A stretch of DNA of 35,585 bases from Candidatus Thorarchaeota archaeon. Its GTDB lineage: Archaea > Asgardarchaeota > Thorarchaeia > Thorarchaeales > Thorarchaeaceae. Below the pieces are notes generated by a model. It saw nothing but the letters and a program-made list of their open reading frames with translations. It was not told the origin of the DNA and searched no databases. Position 1 is the stretch's first letter; each line of letters opens with the position of its first letter. Positions 8,818 to 16,395 of the stretch are shown one piece after another. The translations under genes were made by a program, and so were the position numbers. The stretch covers positions 2,157,217 to 2,192,801 of the forward strand of contig CP070761.1 in the NCBI GenBank assembly GCA_020348985.1, in the 5' to 3' direction.

Positions 8818-8818
8818 G

Positions 8819-9688
8819 ATGGCCGTGTTGGTGAACAAGGAAACTAGAGTTATCATCCAAGGCATAACAGGTGGTCAAGGCACCTTCCACTCGGCTGCCA
8901 TGCTCGAGTACGGAACAAAGATTGTCGCTGGAGTTACTCCTGGTAAAGGAGGCCAAGAGATCAACGGAATTCCCGTCTATGACAGTGTTGAGGAAGCGAA
9001 ACAATCTCATGATGCGACTGCATCCGTGATCTTCGTTCCTGCTCCATTTGCTGGAGATGCGGCGCTTGAAGCCATTGCTTCGGATCTTGACCCGGTAGTT
9101 GTCATAACTGAGCATGTTCCAGTTAGGGACGAAATCAAAGTTATTCACACTGCGAAGCAGAAAGGAACCACGGTCATCGGACCGAATACGCCTGGAATAA
9201 TCACTCCAGGAGCCTCCCAAAAACTTGGTATAATGCCAGGACACGTCTTCTCAGATGGCGTTGTCGGTCTCATGTCAAGAAGCGGAACCTTGACCTACGA
9301 GATAGCTGCAGGGATGACTTACGCAGGTATTGGAATCTCTACCGCGATTGGCCTTGGAGGAGATCCATGTGTGGGGCTTACAGCAATAGAGGCTGCAAAG
9401 CTGTTCAAGGATGATAAGGGAACGAGGGCCATTGTGCTCGTCGGAGAAATTGGCGGTGATGCGGAGGAGAGAGCAGCCATCTATATCAAAGAGAACTATG
9501 ATATTCCTGCTGTGGGCTTCATAGCCGGAAGGACTGCACCGCCAGGAAAGAGGATGGGGCATGCAGGCGCTATCATCAGCGGTAGCACAGGGACGGCAGC
9601 AGCCAAGGTAAAAGCTTTCGAGGACGCGGGCATCTCAGTAGCTGAAAAGCCAAGTGATGTTGCTCGTCTACTCAACGAGCTCCTTTAG
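8819..9688 (+). CDS. sucD: succinyl-CoA ligase alpha subunit
   Basis: Alpha subunit of succinyl-CoA ligase, carrying the CoA-binding Rossmann domain and the histidine that is phosphorylated during catalysis. The N-terminus has the expected [19 protein letters not shown] motif. The nucleotide and phosphate site includes [11 protein letters not shown] and [10 protein letters not shown]. The catalytic histidine is in KRMGHAGAI (H248). The length, 289 residues, is typical. It starts one base after the sucC stop and shares the AGGAGG-type site at the end of sucC, so the two subunits are made together. Together they form the only central-carbon enzyme in the window. Confidence 0.96.
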   Translation: MAVLVNKETRVIIQGITGGQGTFHSAAMLEYGTKIVAGVTPGKGGQEINGIPVYDSVEEAKQSHDATASVIFVPAPFAGDAALEAIASDLDPVVVITEHVPVRDEIKVIHTAKQKGTTVIGPNTPGIITPGASQKLGIMPGHVFSDGVVGLMSRSGTLTYEIAAGMTYAGIGISTAIGLGGDPCVGLTAIEAAKLFKDDKGTRAIVLVGEIGGDAEERAAIYIKENYDIPAVGFIAGRTAPPGKRMGHAGAIISGSTGTAAAKVKAFEDAGISVAEKPSDVARLLNELL

Positions 9689-9796
9689 AATTGGCTTTGA
9701 CCGAGCACAAGGCTTAAAACCTCACTCGGGCGGAAGGCCTGAGCGGGCTCAGACAGTAGCTATCTGGTTCGTCTACCAAAACTGAGGTCAATTTGG

Positions 9797-9952
9797 ATGC
9801 CAGTTGCTGACATCGAGAAAAGAAGGCTTGCACAGCACTATTTGCTTTACAAGTCCATATGCCGTTACTGCGGCGCGACTAATCCTCCAAAAGCGAAGAA
9901 GTGCAGGAAGTGCAAGAACAAAGACCTCAGACCTAAGAGACGGAAGAAGTAG
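9797..9952 (+). CDS. rpl40e: ribosomal protein eL40
   Basis: A 51-residue basic zinc-ribbon protein of the large ribosomal subunit. Four cysteines in two CxxC pairs (C22, C25, C36, C39) bind zinc, and a lysine/arginine-rich tail follows (KDLRPKRRKK). This matches archaeal eL40, the free counterpart of the eukaryotic ubiquitin-L40 fusion; there is no ubiquitin part here. The ATG at 9797 is preceded by GAGGT about 10 bases upstream. A TATA-like GCTTAAAA at 9712-9719 follows the sucD stop. The gene is short enough that automatic callers can miss it. It lies 28 bp before the tRNA-Val gene. Confidence 0.93.
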   Translation: MPVADIEKRRLAQHYLLYKSICRYCGATNPPKAKKCRKCKNKDLRPKRRKK

Positions 9953-9980
9953 GCCCATACTGCATCGAGCCACAGGGTCC

Positions 9981-10086
9981 GGGCCGGTGATCTAGTTGGC
10001 TATGATGTCGCCTTCACAAGCAGGATTCATACGAGTTCTGTGGAAAACGGCGAAAATCGGGAGTTCGAATCTCCCCCGGCCCACCA
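9981..10086 (+). tRNA. tRNA-Val (CAC) with an anticodon-loop intron
   Basis: The acceptor stem pairs GGGCCGG (9981-9987) with CCGGCCC (10076-10082), discriminator A 10083 and an encoded CCA at 10084-10086. The D-arm is ATCTAGTTGGCTATGAT. The anticodon stem pairs TCGCC (10008-10012) with GGCGA (10049-10053), with the anticodon CAC at 10015-10017. The T-arm is GGGAG-TTCGAAT-CTCCC. Between position 37 (A10018) and position 38 (C10048) lies an insertion of about 29 nt at the canonical archaeal intron site. The loop segment TTCAC can pair with GTGGA (10040-10044) to give a bulge-helix-bulge-like structure for the splicing endonuclease. The exact cut sites are inferred. Confidence 0.93.
10019..10047 (+). 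other. tRNA intron (archaeal, position 37/38)
   Basis: About 29 nt interrupt the anticodon loop immediately 3' of position 37. Removing them restores a seven-base loop and a perfect five-pair anticodon stem. The ends can shift by one base because A and C both fit position 38. Confidence 0.8.
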
Positions 10087-10200
10087 CCTTGATTGCTTCT
10101 GAGACTACTGAACGTAGTCCGCCTATCAGTTGGGCATTGTATTCATTGAGCACGGTTTTCACATTATTTGGTTCCACATGGTAACATTGAGCAGCCACTC

Positions 10201-10208
10201 TTTTATAC
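10201..10208 (+). promoter_or_regulatory. TATA box for the multiheme cytochrome gene
   Basis: TTTTATAC is a good archaeal TATA box. It predicts transcription start near 10228, about 30 nt before the ATG at 10260, with GGTGG between them as ribosome-binding site. Confidence 0.55.
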
Positions 10209-10259
10209 GAGAGTTTTGCGGGGCACTTCAATTCGTGTGAAGATTGGTGGAAGTTAGCG

Positions 10260-11744
10260 ATGGTGTACTATGTGGAAATGCCGCAGGCGCGAAAGACAGG
10301 TGTCTTAGGATACTACCTTCTTCTATGCCTAATCGGCGTCTCCGTCTTTTTGAGTCCAACAGGAAACATCATTCCGATTCATTTTGAGCCAACTAGAGAT
10401 AGGATCAACTGTTTGGCGGACCCTGACATGGGAGGGGGTGGTGTAACCAATTGTGGAAATGGACCCTGTCACCCCAACCAATATGGCAATTGGAGCCTAA
10501 CAGGCCATGCAACACACATCTCTCAGTATAATTCGTCTCATGTCATGTTCTCGGACTCAACTATAGTCAGCTATGTGACATTCGACTCGGATTGTGCAGA
10601 ATGCCACACCAGTGGATATGACAACAACACAGGAACCTACGACAGTCTCGGAATCAACTGTCTTGTTTGCCATGATGCTTCTTGGTCAGCATGGTCTGAT
10701 TATTCCGGTGCACTGTGCAGTCAATGTCATAGGCCAGCAGGCACAGCAGGCCCGCACCAGCATCTCGCTTTCCAGAATTCGGATCACGTAGATTCGTTGA
10801 ATGACTTGAGAGCAAGTGTGACCCCTGTAGCACCATGTATGCGTTGCCATTCTACAGAGAGTTTCATTCACTACCGAAATCCTGGTATGCTGGCGGATGA
10901 CACTCCAAACATCGATACTAACTTTGATCCTTTTGGTGACTATAATCCGATTGGCTGTTCTGCATGTCATTCTGTCCACGCCAACTGGTCTGGCTCGTCA
11001 CCTTCTATGATTAGAGCAAATTCTTCAGCTGAACTCTGCATCTTGTGTCATTCTGGCGGCCAGTACCCCGTCTACGAGATCTGGAACGGCAGCTCGCATC
11101 ACCTCGCTGGGGTAGAGTGTACAGATTGTCATGGCTACAATCTACTTCTCAACGAATCAGGCTCAAACTGGGTTCCCTTTCTGAACCATACATTCTCTGT
11201 TGACCCCGAGGTTGCATGCGGCCAACAAGGGTGTCACGATGGCGGTTTGGCAACATGGGCGCTTGGACAACTTGAGATGATTCAAGACTCATTTGATGCA
11301 TTGACAGATGAGATTCTTCTTGAAGCAGATGAGCTTCAGGATTTCCTCAATGAATACAATGGAACCGACTATGCGAACATAACAACAGCCGAGCAGATTC
11401 AACAGGCTATCGACAATGCAAGGAACTTGGTGGAAAGATATCGTCTTGATAAATCACGGGGACTTCATAACCAGTGGCAGATATTTCAGGACCTGAATGC
11501 TGTTTACAATGACTTGGTTGCGGCTGAAGCCCATTTGACAGAGGTAACATTTCTCGCCTTAGAAACGGAAAGAGTTACAGTAACTGTCACAGTCACCAAA
11601 ACAGTGACGGAGGTTGTCACTGTGACAAAGGTTGTTCCTCCGCCTGAGTCAGACAGCAGGTTGGTCATCTCTGGACTTGGCATTGGCGGATTGCTGGCTG
11701 GCCTAGCAGCTGGTGTCATAATCACCCGATTGATTTACCGCTAG
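10260..11744 (+). CDS. membrane-anchored multiheme c-type cytochrome
   Basis: A 494-residue protein with seven CxxCH heme-binding motifs (residues 112-116, 134-138, 153-157, 193-197, 233-237, 260-264, 287-291). Two further CX4CH motifs (65-71 and 320-326) may also bind heme. An N-terminal hydrophobic segment (about 13-33) acts as signal or anchor. The heme domain is rich in Asn-X-Ser/Thr sites. A helical, charged stretch follows (about 330-435), then a Val-Thr-rich stalk (about 440-462). The C-terminal membrane helix (about 468-490) ends in TRLIYR. The layout places the hemes outside the membrane, tethered at the C-terminus, fitting electron transfer at the cell surface. No cytochrome-maturation or partner redox genes are nearby, and its electron partners are unknown. 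Resemblance to nitrite-reductase or tetraheme families is possible but not shown. Confidence 0.85.
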   Translation: MVYYVEMPQARKTGVLGYYLLLCLIGVSVFLSPTGNIIPIHFEPTRDRINCLADPDMGGGGVTNCGNGPCHPNQYGNWSLTGHATHISQYNSSHVMFSDSTIVSYVTFDSDCAECHTSGYDNNTGTYDSLGINCLVCHDASWSAWSDYSGALCSQCHRPAGTAGPHQHLAFQNSDHVDSLNDLRASVTPVAPCMRCHSTESFIHYRNPGMLADDTPNIDTNFDPFGDYNPIGCSACHSVHANWSGSSPSMIRANSSAELCILCHSGGQYPVYEIWNGSSHHLAGVECTDCHGYNLLLNESGSNWVPFLNHTFSVDPEVACGQQGCHDGGLATWALGQLEMIQDSFDALTDEILLEADELQDFLNEYNGTDYANITTAEQIQQAIDNARNLVERYRLDKSRGLHNQWQIFQDLNAVYNDLVAAEAHLTEVTFLALETERVTVTVTVTKTVTEVVTVTKVVPPPESDSRLVISGLGIGGLLAGLAAGVIITRLIYR

Positions 11745-11948
11745 CATCTTGAGTCATCTAGGGAAAACGTCGAGAAGACCAGATTCAAAGCTTTGATTCA
11801 CTGATCAATCACACGAGCACTCCGTCATGCTTATAACAAGTTGAACTTCGGAAGCAGAAGAGATTGGGGACATCAAGTCGTCCTACATGTGATGGTTCTT
11901 GTCAGCCATCTTAGCAATCAAACAATCACAGTCCTGCGAGGCTGTATC

Positions 11949-12164
11949 ATGCCAAAACAGATCTTTGACGTAGAGAAATTCCTTGAGATGACAGATGGCG
12001 CAATAGAATGCCGTGTGAAGCGGGCAAGCAACGAAGTCAAGCTCAAGCTACGGACATCTCGGTATCTCTATACACTTGTTGTGCCACCACAGGAGGCTGA
12101 AGACATCCTTCAGCGTGTGAAGTGCGAAGTCGTTGAAGCTCGCCCATCTTCAGAAGAAGATTAG
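11949..12164 (+). CDS. rpl38e: ribosomal protein eL38
   Basis: A 71-residue large-subunit ribosomal protein. It begins MPKQIFDVEKFLEM and has the family core VKLKLRTSRYLYTLVV followed by EAEDILQ, matching eukaryotic and archaeal eL38. The frame is open back to 11841, but those extra residues do not match the family, so the ATG at 11949 is used. A TATA-like TGCTTATAA at 11828-11836 would give a leader of about 90 nt. eL38 occurs in eukaryotes and in TACK and Asgard archaea, so it is a useful lineage marker. Its stop overlaps the stop of the convergent beta-CASP gene by a few bases. Confidence 0.9.
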   Translation: MPKQIFDVEKFLEMTDGAIECRVKRASNEVKLKLRTSRYLYTLVVPPQEAEDILQRVKCEVVEARPSSEED

Positions 12165-13426
12165 ACTTCAACAATCTCTCCTGTTGACGGAACATGGGCC
12201 GTCATTCCCCTTTCGTCCAGCTGTTCAGCAAGAGCATCACAAGATTCTGACTCGCCATGCACCACATAGAATTCTGGATCACCAGGAATGTTCTCGAGAA
12301 GACTCAGAAGTCCTGCGGAATCTGAATGAGATGACAGATGATGCATTCTTACGTCGGCTTCTACTTCGTAGGTCTTGTTTCCAACTGCAACCTTGCCTGT
12401 CGCTAATAGCTCTGCGCCTGGAGTTCCTGGGACTTGAAAACTGACGAGAACTATCGAATTGTCTGGGTCATCGTGTAGCATCTTGAAGTAGAGATGAGAC
12501 GCACCTCCTTTGAGCATGCCGGCTGGAGAGATTATAATCCCGCGTTTGCTTGCTGCATCTCTTCGATCACGATTGTCATGAATCAAGATGGTCCTCTCAA
12601 CAGCTCTTGCGAACGCTTGGGGAGAGCCTATGTACTCAGGGTGTTTCATCAAGATATCGTTGACTTTGCGGGCCATGCCGTCAATGTAAATCGGATACTT
12701 GCTCAAGATGTCATATGATTCGAGTATGCACATTATCTCCTGACTTCGACCAACGGCAAATGCAGGGATGAGAACTGTTCCTTTCCGCTCAAGTGTTTCA
12801 AGAACCGACTGGACAAGTTCTTCTTCAGTCGTCTGTCGAGATGGATTGACTCTTCTTGCGTATGTGCTTTCGGTAACAACAACATCATGTTTTGGAAGAT
12901 TCTTCCTGGCTCCAGGATTGAGCCGGGACTCGGACGAATTGAAGTCTCCAGTAAACAGAATCCGCTTTCCATTGTATCTGATTGAGACCATAGCGCTACC
13001 GGGTATGTGTCCTGCATTGAAGAACGTCATCTCGAAACGGCGACCAATAGGTATGGTCTCTTCATACGTAGTTGTTTGGCTCTGGCGTCTTATACGGGCG
13101 ATATCGCCTCTTGTGAAAGGGAGGCGTCCGTCGGAAATCTTGTACATGTCCTGAAGGAGAACACTGGTCAGATCCCTAGTGGCGGGAGTGCAAAAGAGGG
13201 AGGCTTCGGATCTCGTGAGAGGAATTGGGAGAGCTCCCGAATGATCTAGATGTGCATGGGTTACCGCTATAGCTTGAAGGTCATCAAGAGGGACGGGGGG
13301 AGGAAATGCAGGGCGGTTCTGAAACTTGACTCCATAATCAACTAATATGCCCTCATCGGCTTCGTCCAAGTAAAATCCTGATCGACCTATTTCCCTGCAT
13401 GAACCAAGAAATGTGAGCTTAGCCAT
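12161..13426 (-). CDS. beta-CASP metallo-beta-lactamase ribonuclease (aCPSF2-type)
   Basis: A 421-residue RNA nuclease related to CPSF73 and RNase J. The zinc-binding motif is THAHLDH (H57, H59, D61, H62). A later zinc-ligand histidine is in NAGHIPGSAM, an aspartate in LFTGDFN, and the beta-CASP insertion includes VLIPAFAVGRSQEIM and the SSHSD and VVHGE segments near the end. There are no N-terminal KH domains, which separates it from aCPSF1 at 23757. Archaeal aCPSF2 enzymes act in RNA processing and decay, with endonuclease and 5'-3' exonuclease activity described in some members. All key metal residues are present, so it should be active. It is divergent from Alba. Confidence 0.9.
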   Translation of the reverse strand: MAKLTFLGSCREIGRSGFYLDEADEGILVDYGVKFQNRPAFPPPVPLDDLQAIAVTHAHLDHSGALPIPLTRSEASLFCTPATRDLTSVLLQDMYKISDGRLPFTRGDIARIRRQSQTTTYEETIPIGRRFEMTFFNAGHIPGSAMVSIRYNGKRILFTGDFNSSESRLNPGARKNLPKHDVVVTESTYARRVNPSRQTTEEELVQSVLETLERKGTVLIPAFAVGRSQEIMCILESYDILSKYPIYIDGMARKVNDILMKHPEYIGSPQAFARAVERTILIHDNRDRRDAASKRGIIISPAGMLKGGASHLYFKMLHDDPDNSIVLVSFQVPGTPGAELLATGKVAVGNKTYEVEADVRMHHLSSHSDSAGLLSLLENIPGDPEFYVVHGESESCDALAEQLDERGMTAHVPSTGEIVEV

Positions 13427-13612
13427 TGAGAAAGACTTCCGATGTCAGACGATTTCAAGCAGAAGAAAAGGCTTCCGAACAGGATATCGGTAATTCACGA
13501 GACTCCGAAGTCGCAGTCAGAGAATCGAAATCTATATCAGACTTGCACGGTTGTTGCCCTACAGCCGTTTGAGCAACAGCAAGCGGAGAGGCTGCGTGTG
13601 ACGGAGGAGAAG

Positions 13613-13948
13613 ATGGACAACGATTCCGACAGCGACGAACCAGCAAAGTCCACAGAAAAAGCCGATCTTGCTGAACAAGCTGAGCCTACAGTCCTTGTGG
13701 GCAACAAGAATGTCATGAGTTACGTCATGGCATGTAAGACCCTGTTCGACAAGGGGGCAAAGGAAGTCGTAATCAAGGCAAGAGGGAGATTGATTAGTAG
13801 AGCAGTTGATGTCGCGGAGATTACTAGACGCAGATTCATGACTGGTCTTGTAGTCAAAAGCATAGAAATAGGGACCACAAGTGTCACGACTGACAAGGGC
13901 AGTGAGCTGAACGTTTCTACAATCGATATTACACTCCATGCGTCATAG
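13613..13948 (+). CDS. albA: Alba-family DNA/RNA-binding protein
   Basis: A 111-residue protein whose last 85 residues are an Alba domain: [43 protein letters not shown] in pieces, then [24 protein letters not shown]. Alba coats DNA and RNA in archaea and helps compact the chromosome. An acidic, low-complexity tail of about 25 residues precedes the domain ([18 protein letters not shown]). The frame stays open to 13442, but ATG 13613 has a near-perfect GGAGG ribosome-binding site five bases upstream and fits the domain. A TATA-like TCTATATC at 13531-13538 supports a start near 13560. The extended acidic N-terminus is unusual for Alba and may moderate nucleic acid binding. Confidence 0.88.
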   Translation: MDNDSDSDEPAKSTEKADLAEQAEPTVLVGNKNVMSYVMACKTLFDKGAKEVVIKARGRLISRAVDVAEITRRRFMTGLVVKSIEIGTTSVTTDKGSELNVSTIDITLHAS

Positions 13949-14020
13949 CGAGGTCCATGTCCCAAACTAGCTTGGAGCTGAGCCGCTGCTGGTGCTCTAA
14001 GACTAGATGAGGACTATCGA

Positions 14021-14599
14021 ATGCGCTTGCCCGTGTGTCGCTGGGATTTGGAATCCGATATTCTATGCCCTCAATGTCAAGAGAGGCTCGACAAGGGAGA
14101 ACTCTCCAAATTCGAGGTTAGCCTTTCAAATTGGCTTCTGGAAAGAGAGAAGCTATACCCATCCTTGGACAATCTCAATCTGCTTCGGGCTCAGAGAATT
14201 AGGAACCGATTGATACTGGTTGTTAAGAAGAAGACCAAAGATGCCCTAACTTCGGCCACGGGACTGATGGAGGAGATGCAGACTTCTTTTGGCGAAGTCA
14301 TGATAATGGAAGGACCGGTAAAGCTGAGGTCCTTAATTCGAATGCTCATATCTCCATGTGTTGAGCTGGGAATCAACAATCTATATCTTCCCGATGGAGT
14401 AAAGGAGAGCATTGTGATGCTCCGTCCAGAGGACAAAGAGAAGATATCCTATTCCAAGGACGAGTTAAGAGAGATAGCAACGGCAGTTCTTGACGAAATC
14501 GTGCTCTTCCGGTATCAGGACGAACAGGATGAGGGAGACATTGAAGAGGATGATGAGTTTGGAAAGAAGCTAAGAGCATACGGTCGCAGGAGACGGTGA
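14021..14599 (+). CDS. NusA-like KH-domain protein with N-terminal zinc-knuckle
   Basis: A 192-residue protein resembling the archaeal proteins annotated as NusA-like transcription factors. The N-terminus has clustered cysteines (C6, C16, C19) in LPVCRWDLESDILCPQCQE, a partial zinc knuckle. The middle (about 60-130) reads like a KH fold and ends in the conserved type of segment LRSLIRMLISPCVELGINNLYLPDG. The usual KH GxxG RNA-binding loop is replaced by KTKDALTSATG, so RNA binding by that loop is doubtful. The C-terminus is acidic, then basic (DEQDEGDIEEDDEFGK...RRRR). It follows Alba by 72 bp. Its assignment rests on family resemblance, and a role in transcription or translation is inferred. 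Confidence 0.6.
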   Translation: MRLPVCRWDLESDILCPQCQERLDKGELSKFEVSLSNWLLEREKLYPSLDNLNLLRAQRIRNRLILVVKKKTKDALTSATGLMEEMQTSFGEVMIMEGPVKLRSLIRMLISPCVELGINNLYLPDGVKESIVMLRPEDKEKISYSKDELREIATAVLDEIVLFRYQDEQDEGDIEEDDEFGKKLRAYGRRRR

Positions 14600-14600
14600 G

Positions 14601-15938
14601 TCAGACCCTATTGATTGGATGATTCTTCATGATCTCTCTCATAATCACTGTTGCGTACGATCCCTTTGGAAGAATGAAATCGAACGTGAATCTGTCTTCG
14701 TGGCAAACAACTTCTAGTTCAGGGACTCTAATTGACACGAGATGAAGACCTCCGGGGGAGCTCAACCTCTTCCTTTCGGGATTATAGAAATCCTGTAGTT
14801 CAATGCCCTCCTGGCGAAGAATCTTCTCCATCATGTCTGTTTGGATTGAGGGTGGACTTTTGGTCGAGAAGCCGGGCACAGACCCGGCCACTCCAAACTC
14901 TTTAGATTGCACCTGCTCCTTCCGTTCATCGAGTTTCTTCTCGGTGACATAAAGCCAAGAGTCCCTTCCAGAGTGCATTCTGTCAAGTTGAATCAGGAAG
15001 TCTCCTTGTTCAGGTTGGTCCGCGGGCAGTCCTGACCTCACCCGTTCACTGATGAAGCGATTAAAGAGGTAGGACTGAAACGAATGCACAAACAGCGTCT
15101 GAATCCGGGGAGGAACTTTGGAGAAAGCTCTATCATAATCGCCCTCACGTTTCATGAGATGGACTAGGACATCTCGTTCGTACCTAAGTTCGCGTGGGAA
15201 AGTATCGATAATGGTCTCACTGGGCTTCATTTCTTCAGAGAGCTTCTTTCGTGCCTCAGTCAATTCATCTGATTCGAATTCACTTGTGGCTGTGAGCATA
15301 ATCCTGATGGCATCCTGGAAGTCCTTCTTCACAAGGGCTTTGCCTACGAGGTGAGTCTGTGGTCTTGTGACTCCGAACCGCTGAATTCCGAAGTAGTTCA
15401 ACAGAGGCATTTCGCTGAGCTCTAGGGCAGAATTGGAGATCTCTGCACACGTTGCATCTGCATTCCTGAGTGCTACTCTGAAGCGGTTTCCCCAAAGATC
15501 GCCTATGTCAATCTGATGCCTCTGATAGGTCAAATCCCTAATATCAATTCTAGAGAGCTTCAGTTTGGCTAGGGAGCTTGTGGCTCTTGCGGGAACCGAC
15601 ATCCTCTGCGTGGTCAGTGCCCTTTTGTCCTTCAATCCTGCGTAGCCGACATAACCGCGCGCTATATCCAAAGAAGAAGCGAGAATTGCGGCCACGTCAA
15701 ATGTTGAAAGACCCATCTTTTGAACAGTAAAGTGAATGTGCTTTGCCCGGGCTCCTTGAATGACCCTATCAGTACCAGCGGATTGCCAATCCTCAACCTT
15801 CAGGATTTCTTTCGTTGGAGGGATTTCTTCAACTATGAAGTCCTCGAAACGTTCCTTTAGATTTCCACCCACACCGGGAAAATCGGAAGAATAAAGCTCT
15901 ATTCCGTACTGGAGCTCAACAGGATGTGCATCCTTCAA
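14601..15938 (-). CDS. truD: tRNA pseudouridine(13) synthase TruD
   Basis: Isomerises uridine 13 of tRNAs to pseudouridine. The 445-residue length fits TruD with its TRUD insertion domain. The catalytic aspartate D104 lies in the family motif YAGLKDKRALTTQRMSV. Also typical are GNLKERFEDFIVEEIPP at the start, RFGVTRPQTHLVGKALVK in the middle and LPKGSYATVIMREIMK at the end. Its last gene neighbour is Pth2, whose coding region ends 12 bp before this start in the same direction, so the two form an operon with pth2 first. It ends two bases from the convergent NusA-like gene. Confidence 0.94.
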   Translation of the reverse strand: MKDAHPVELQYGIELYSSDFPGVGGNLKERFEDFIVEEIPPTKEILKVEDWQSAGTDRVIQGARAKHIHFTVQKMGLSTFDVAAILASSLDIARGYVGYAGLKDKRALTTQRMSVPARATSSLAKLKLSRIDIRDLTYQRHQIDIGDLWGNRFRVALRNADATCAEISNSALELSEMPLLNYFGIQRFGVTRPQTHLVGKALVKKDFQDAIRIMLTATSEFESDELTEARKKLSEEMKPSETIIDTFPRELRYERDVLVHLMKREGDYDRAFSKVPPRIQTLFVHSFQSYLFNRFISERVRSGLPADQPEQGDFLIQLDRMHSGRDSWLYVTEKKLDERKEQVQSKEFGVAGSVPGFSTKSPPSIQTDMMEKILRQEGIELQDFYNPERKRLSSPGGLHLVSIRVPELEVVCHEDRFTFDFILPKGSYATVIMREIMKNHPINRV

Positions 15939-15949
15939 CTAGAATCCAC

Positions 15950-16336
15950 CTACAGAAGCTTCAGGTCTCCGGTGACTTTGTCCATGTCATCGCTTTTTGC
16001 AGGACCGATCCCTATGACTGTCATCGTGCCAGGAGGGAGCTCAGTCATCCCTGCATCATGAATCAGAGCGAAGGGCAGCTGATTATTCGCTGCTAGTCGC
16101 CTCAATTCCTTTAGCTCTTCTTCGGACTGCACTTTGACTGCGACTTTCTTCTGACCTTCTCTTAGCCAGGCCTTCAAGACGTCCTGATTAGTGACTCGGG
16201 TTCGTTCTGCTGCACTGACAGAACCGTGTGCCACTTGAACCGCTATCTTGCCTCTGCTCATGCCCAGGTCTAGTCGAACCGCAATGACCTGTTTGTATTT
16301 GAACTCTCTCTGGCGAATCTGGGTTGTCATTCGCAT
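15950..16336 (-). CDS. pth2: peptidyl-tRNA hydrolase, Pth2 family
   Basis: Releases peptides from prematurely dropped peptidyl-tRNA. The 128-residue length matches archaeal Pth2. Conserved features are KQVIAVRLDLGMSRGKIAVQVAHGSV (the active-site lysine and histidine region), LPFALIHDAGMTELPPGT and the ending GIGPAK. The first gene of a two-gene operon with truD, it starts at 16336 or at the in-frame ATG at 16330. It shares a 59-bp divergent region with the geranylgeranyl reductase gene, with a central TATA box that could serve both. Confidence 0.95.
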   Translation of the reverse strand: MRMTTQIRQREFKYKQVIAVRLDLGMSRGKIAVQVAHGSVSAAERTRVTNQDVLKAWLREGQKKVAVKVQSEEELKELRRLAANNQLPFALIHDAGMTELPPGTMTVIGIGPAKSDDMDKVTGDLKLL

Positions 16337-16362
16337 CGCCCTTTGGAAGAGCTGAGGAGAAT

Positions 16363-16372
16363 GCTATAAAGG
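16363..16372. promoter_or_regulatory. candidate shared TATA box of the pth2 / geranylgeranyl reductase divergent pair
   Basis: GCTATAAAGG reads as a TATA box on the plus strand and as CCTTTATAGC on the minus strand. It sits about 29 bases before the reductase ATG (16396) and about 31 bases before the pth2 ATG (16336). The plus strand has a purine-rich BRE-like stretch upstream. Confidence 0.45.
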
Positions 16373-16395
16373 GTCCCATTAGACAATCAGTTGGG

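Noticed and set aside
11840..11948. 36-residue N-terminal extension of eL38
   Set aside because: It does not match the family, and the conserved start MPKQI falls at 11949.
13442..13612. Upstream extension of Alba from ATG 13442
   Set aside because: It does not resemble Alba, lies over the divergent promoter region, and ATG 13613 has a far better ribosome-binding site.
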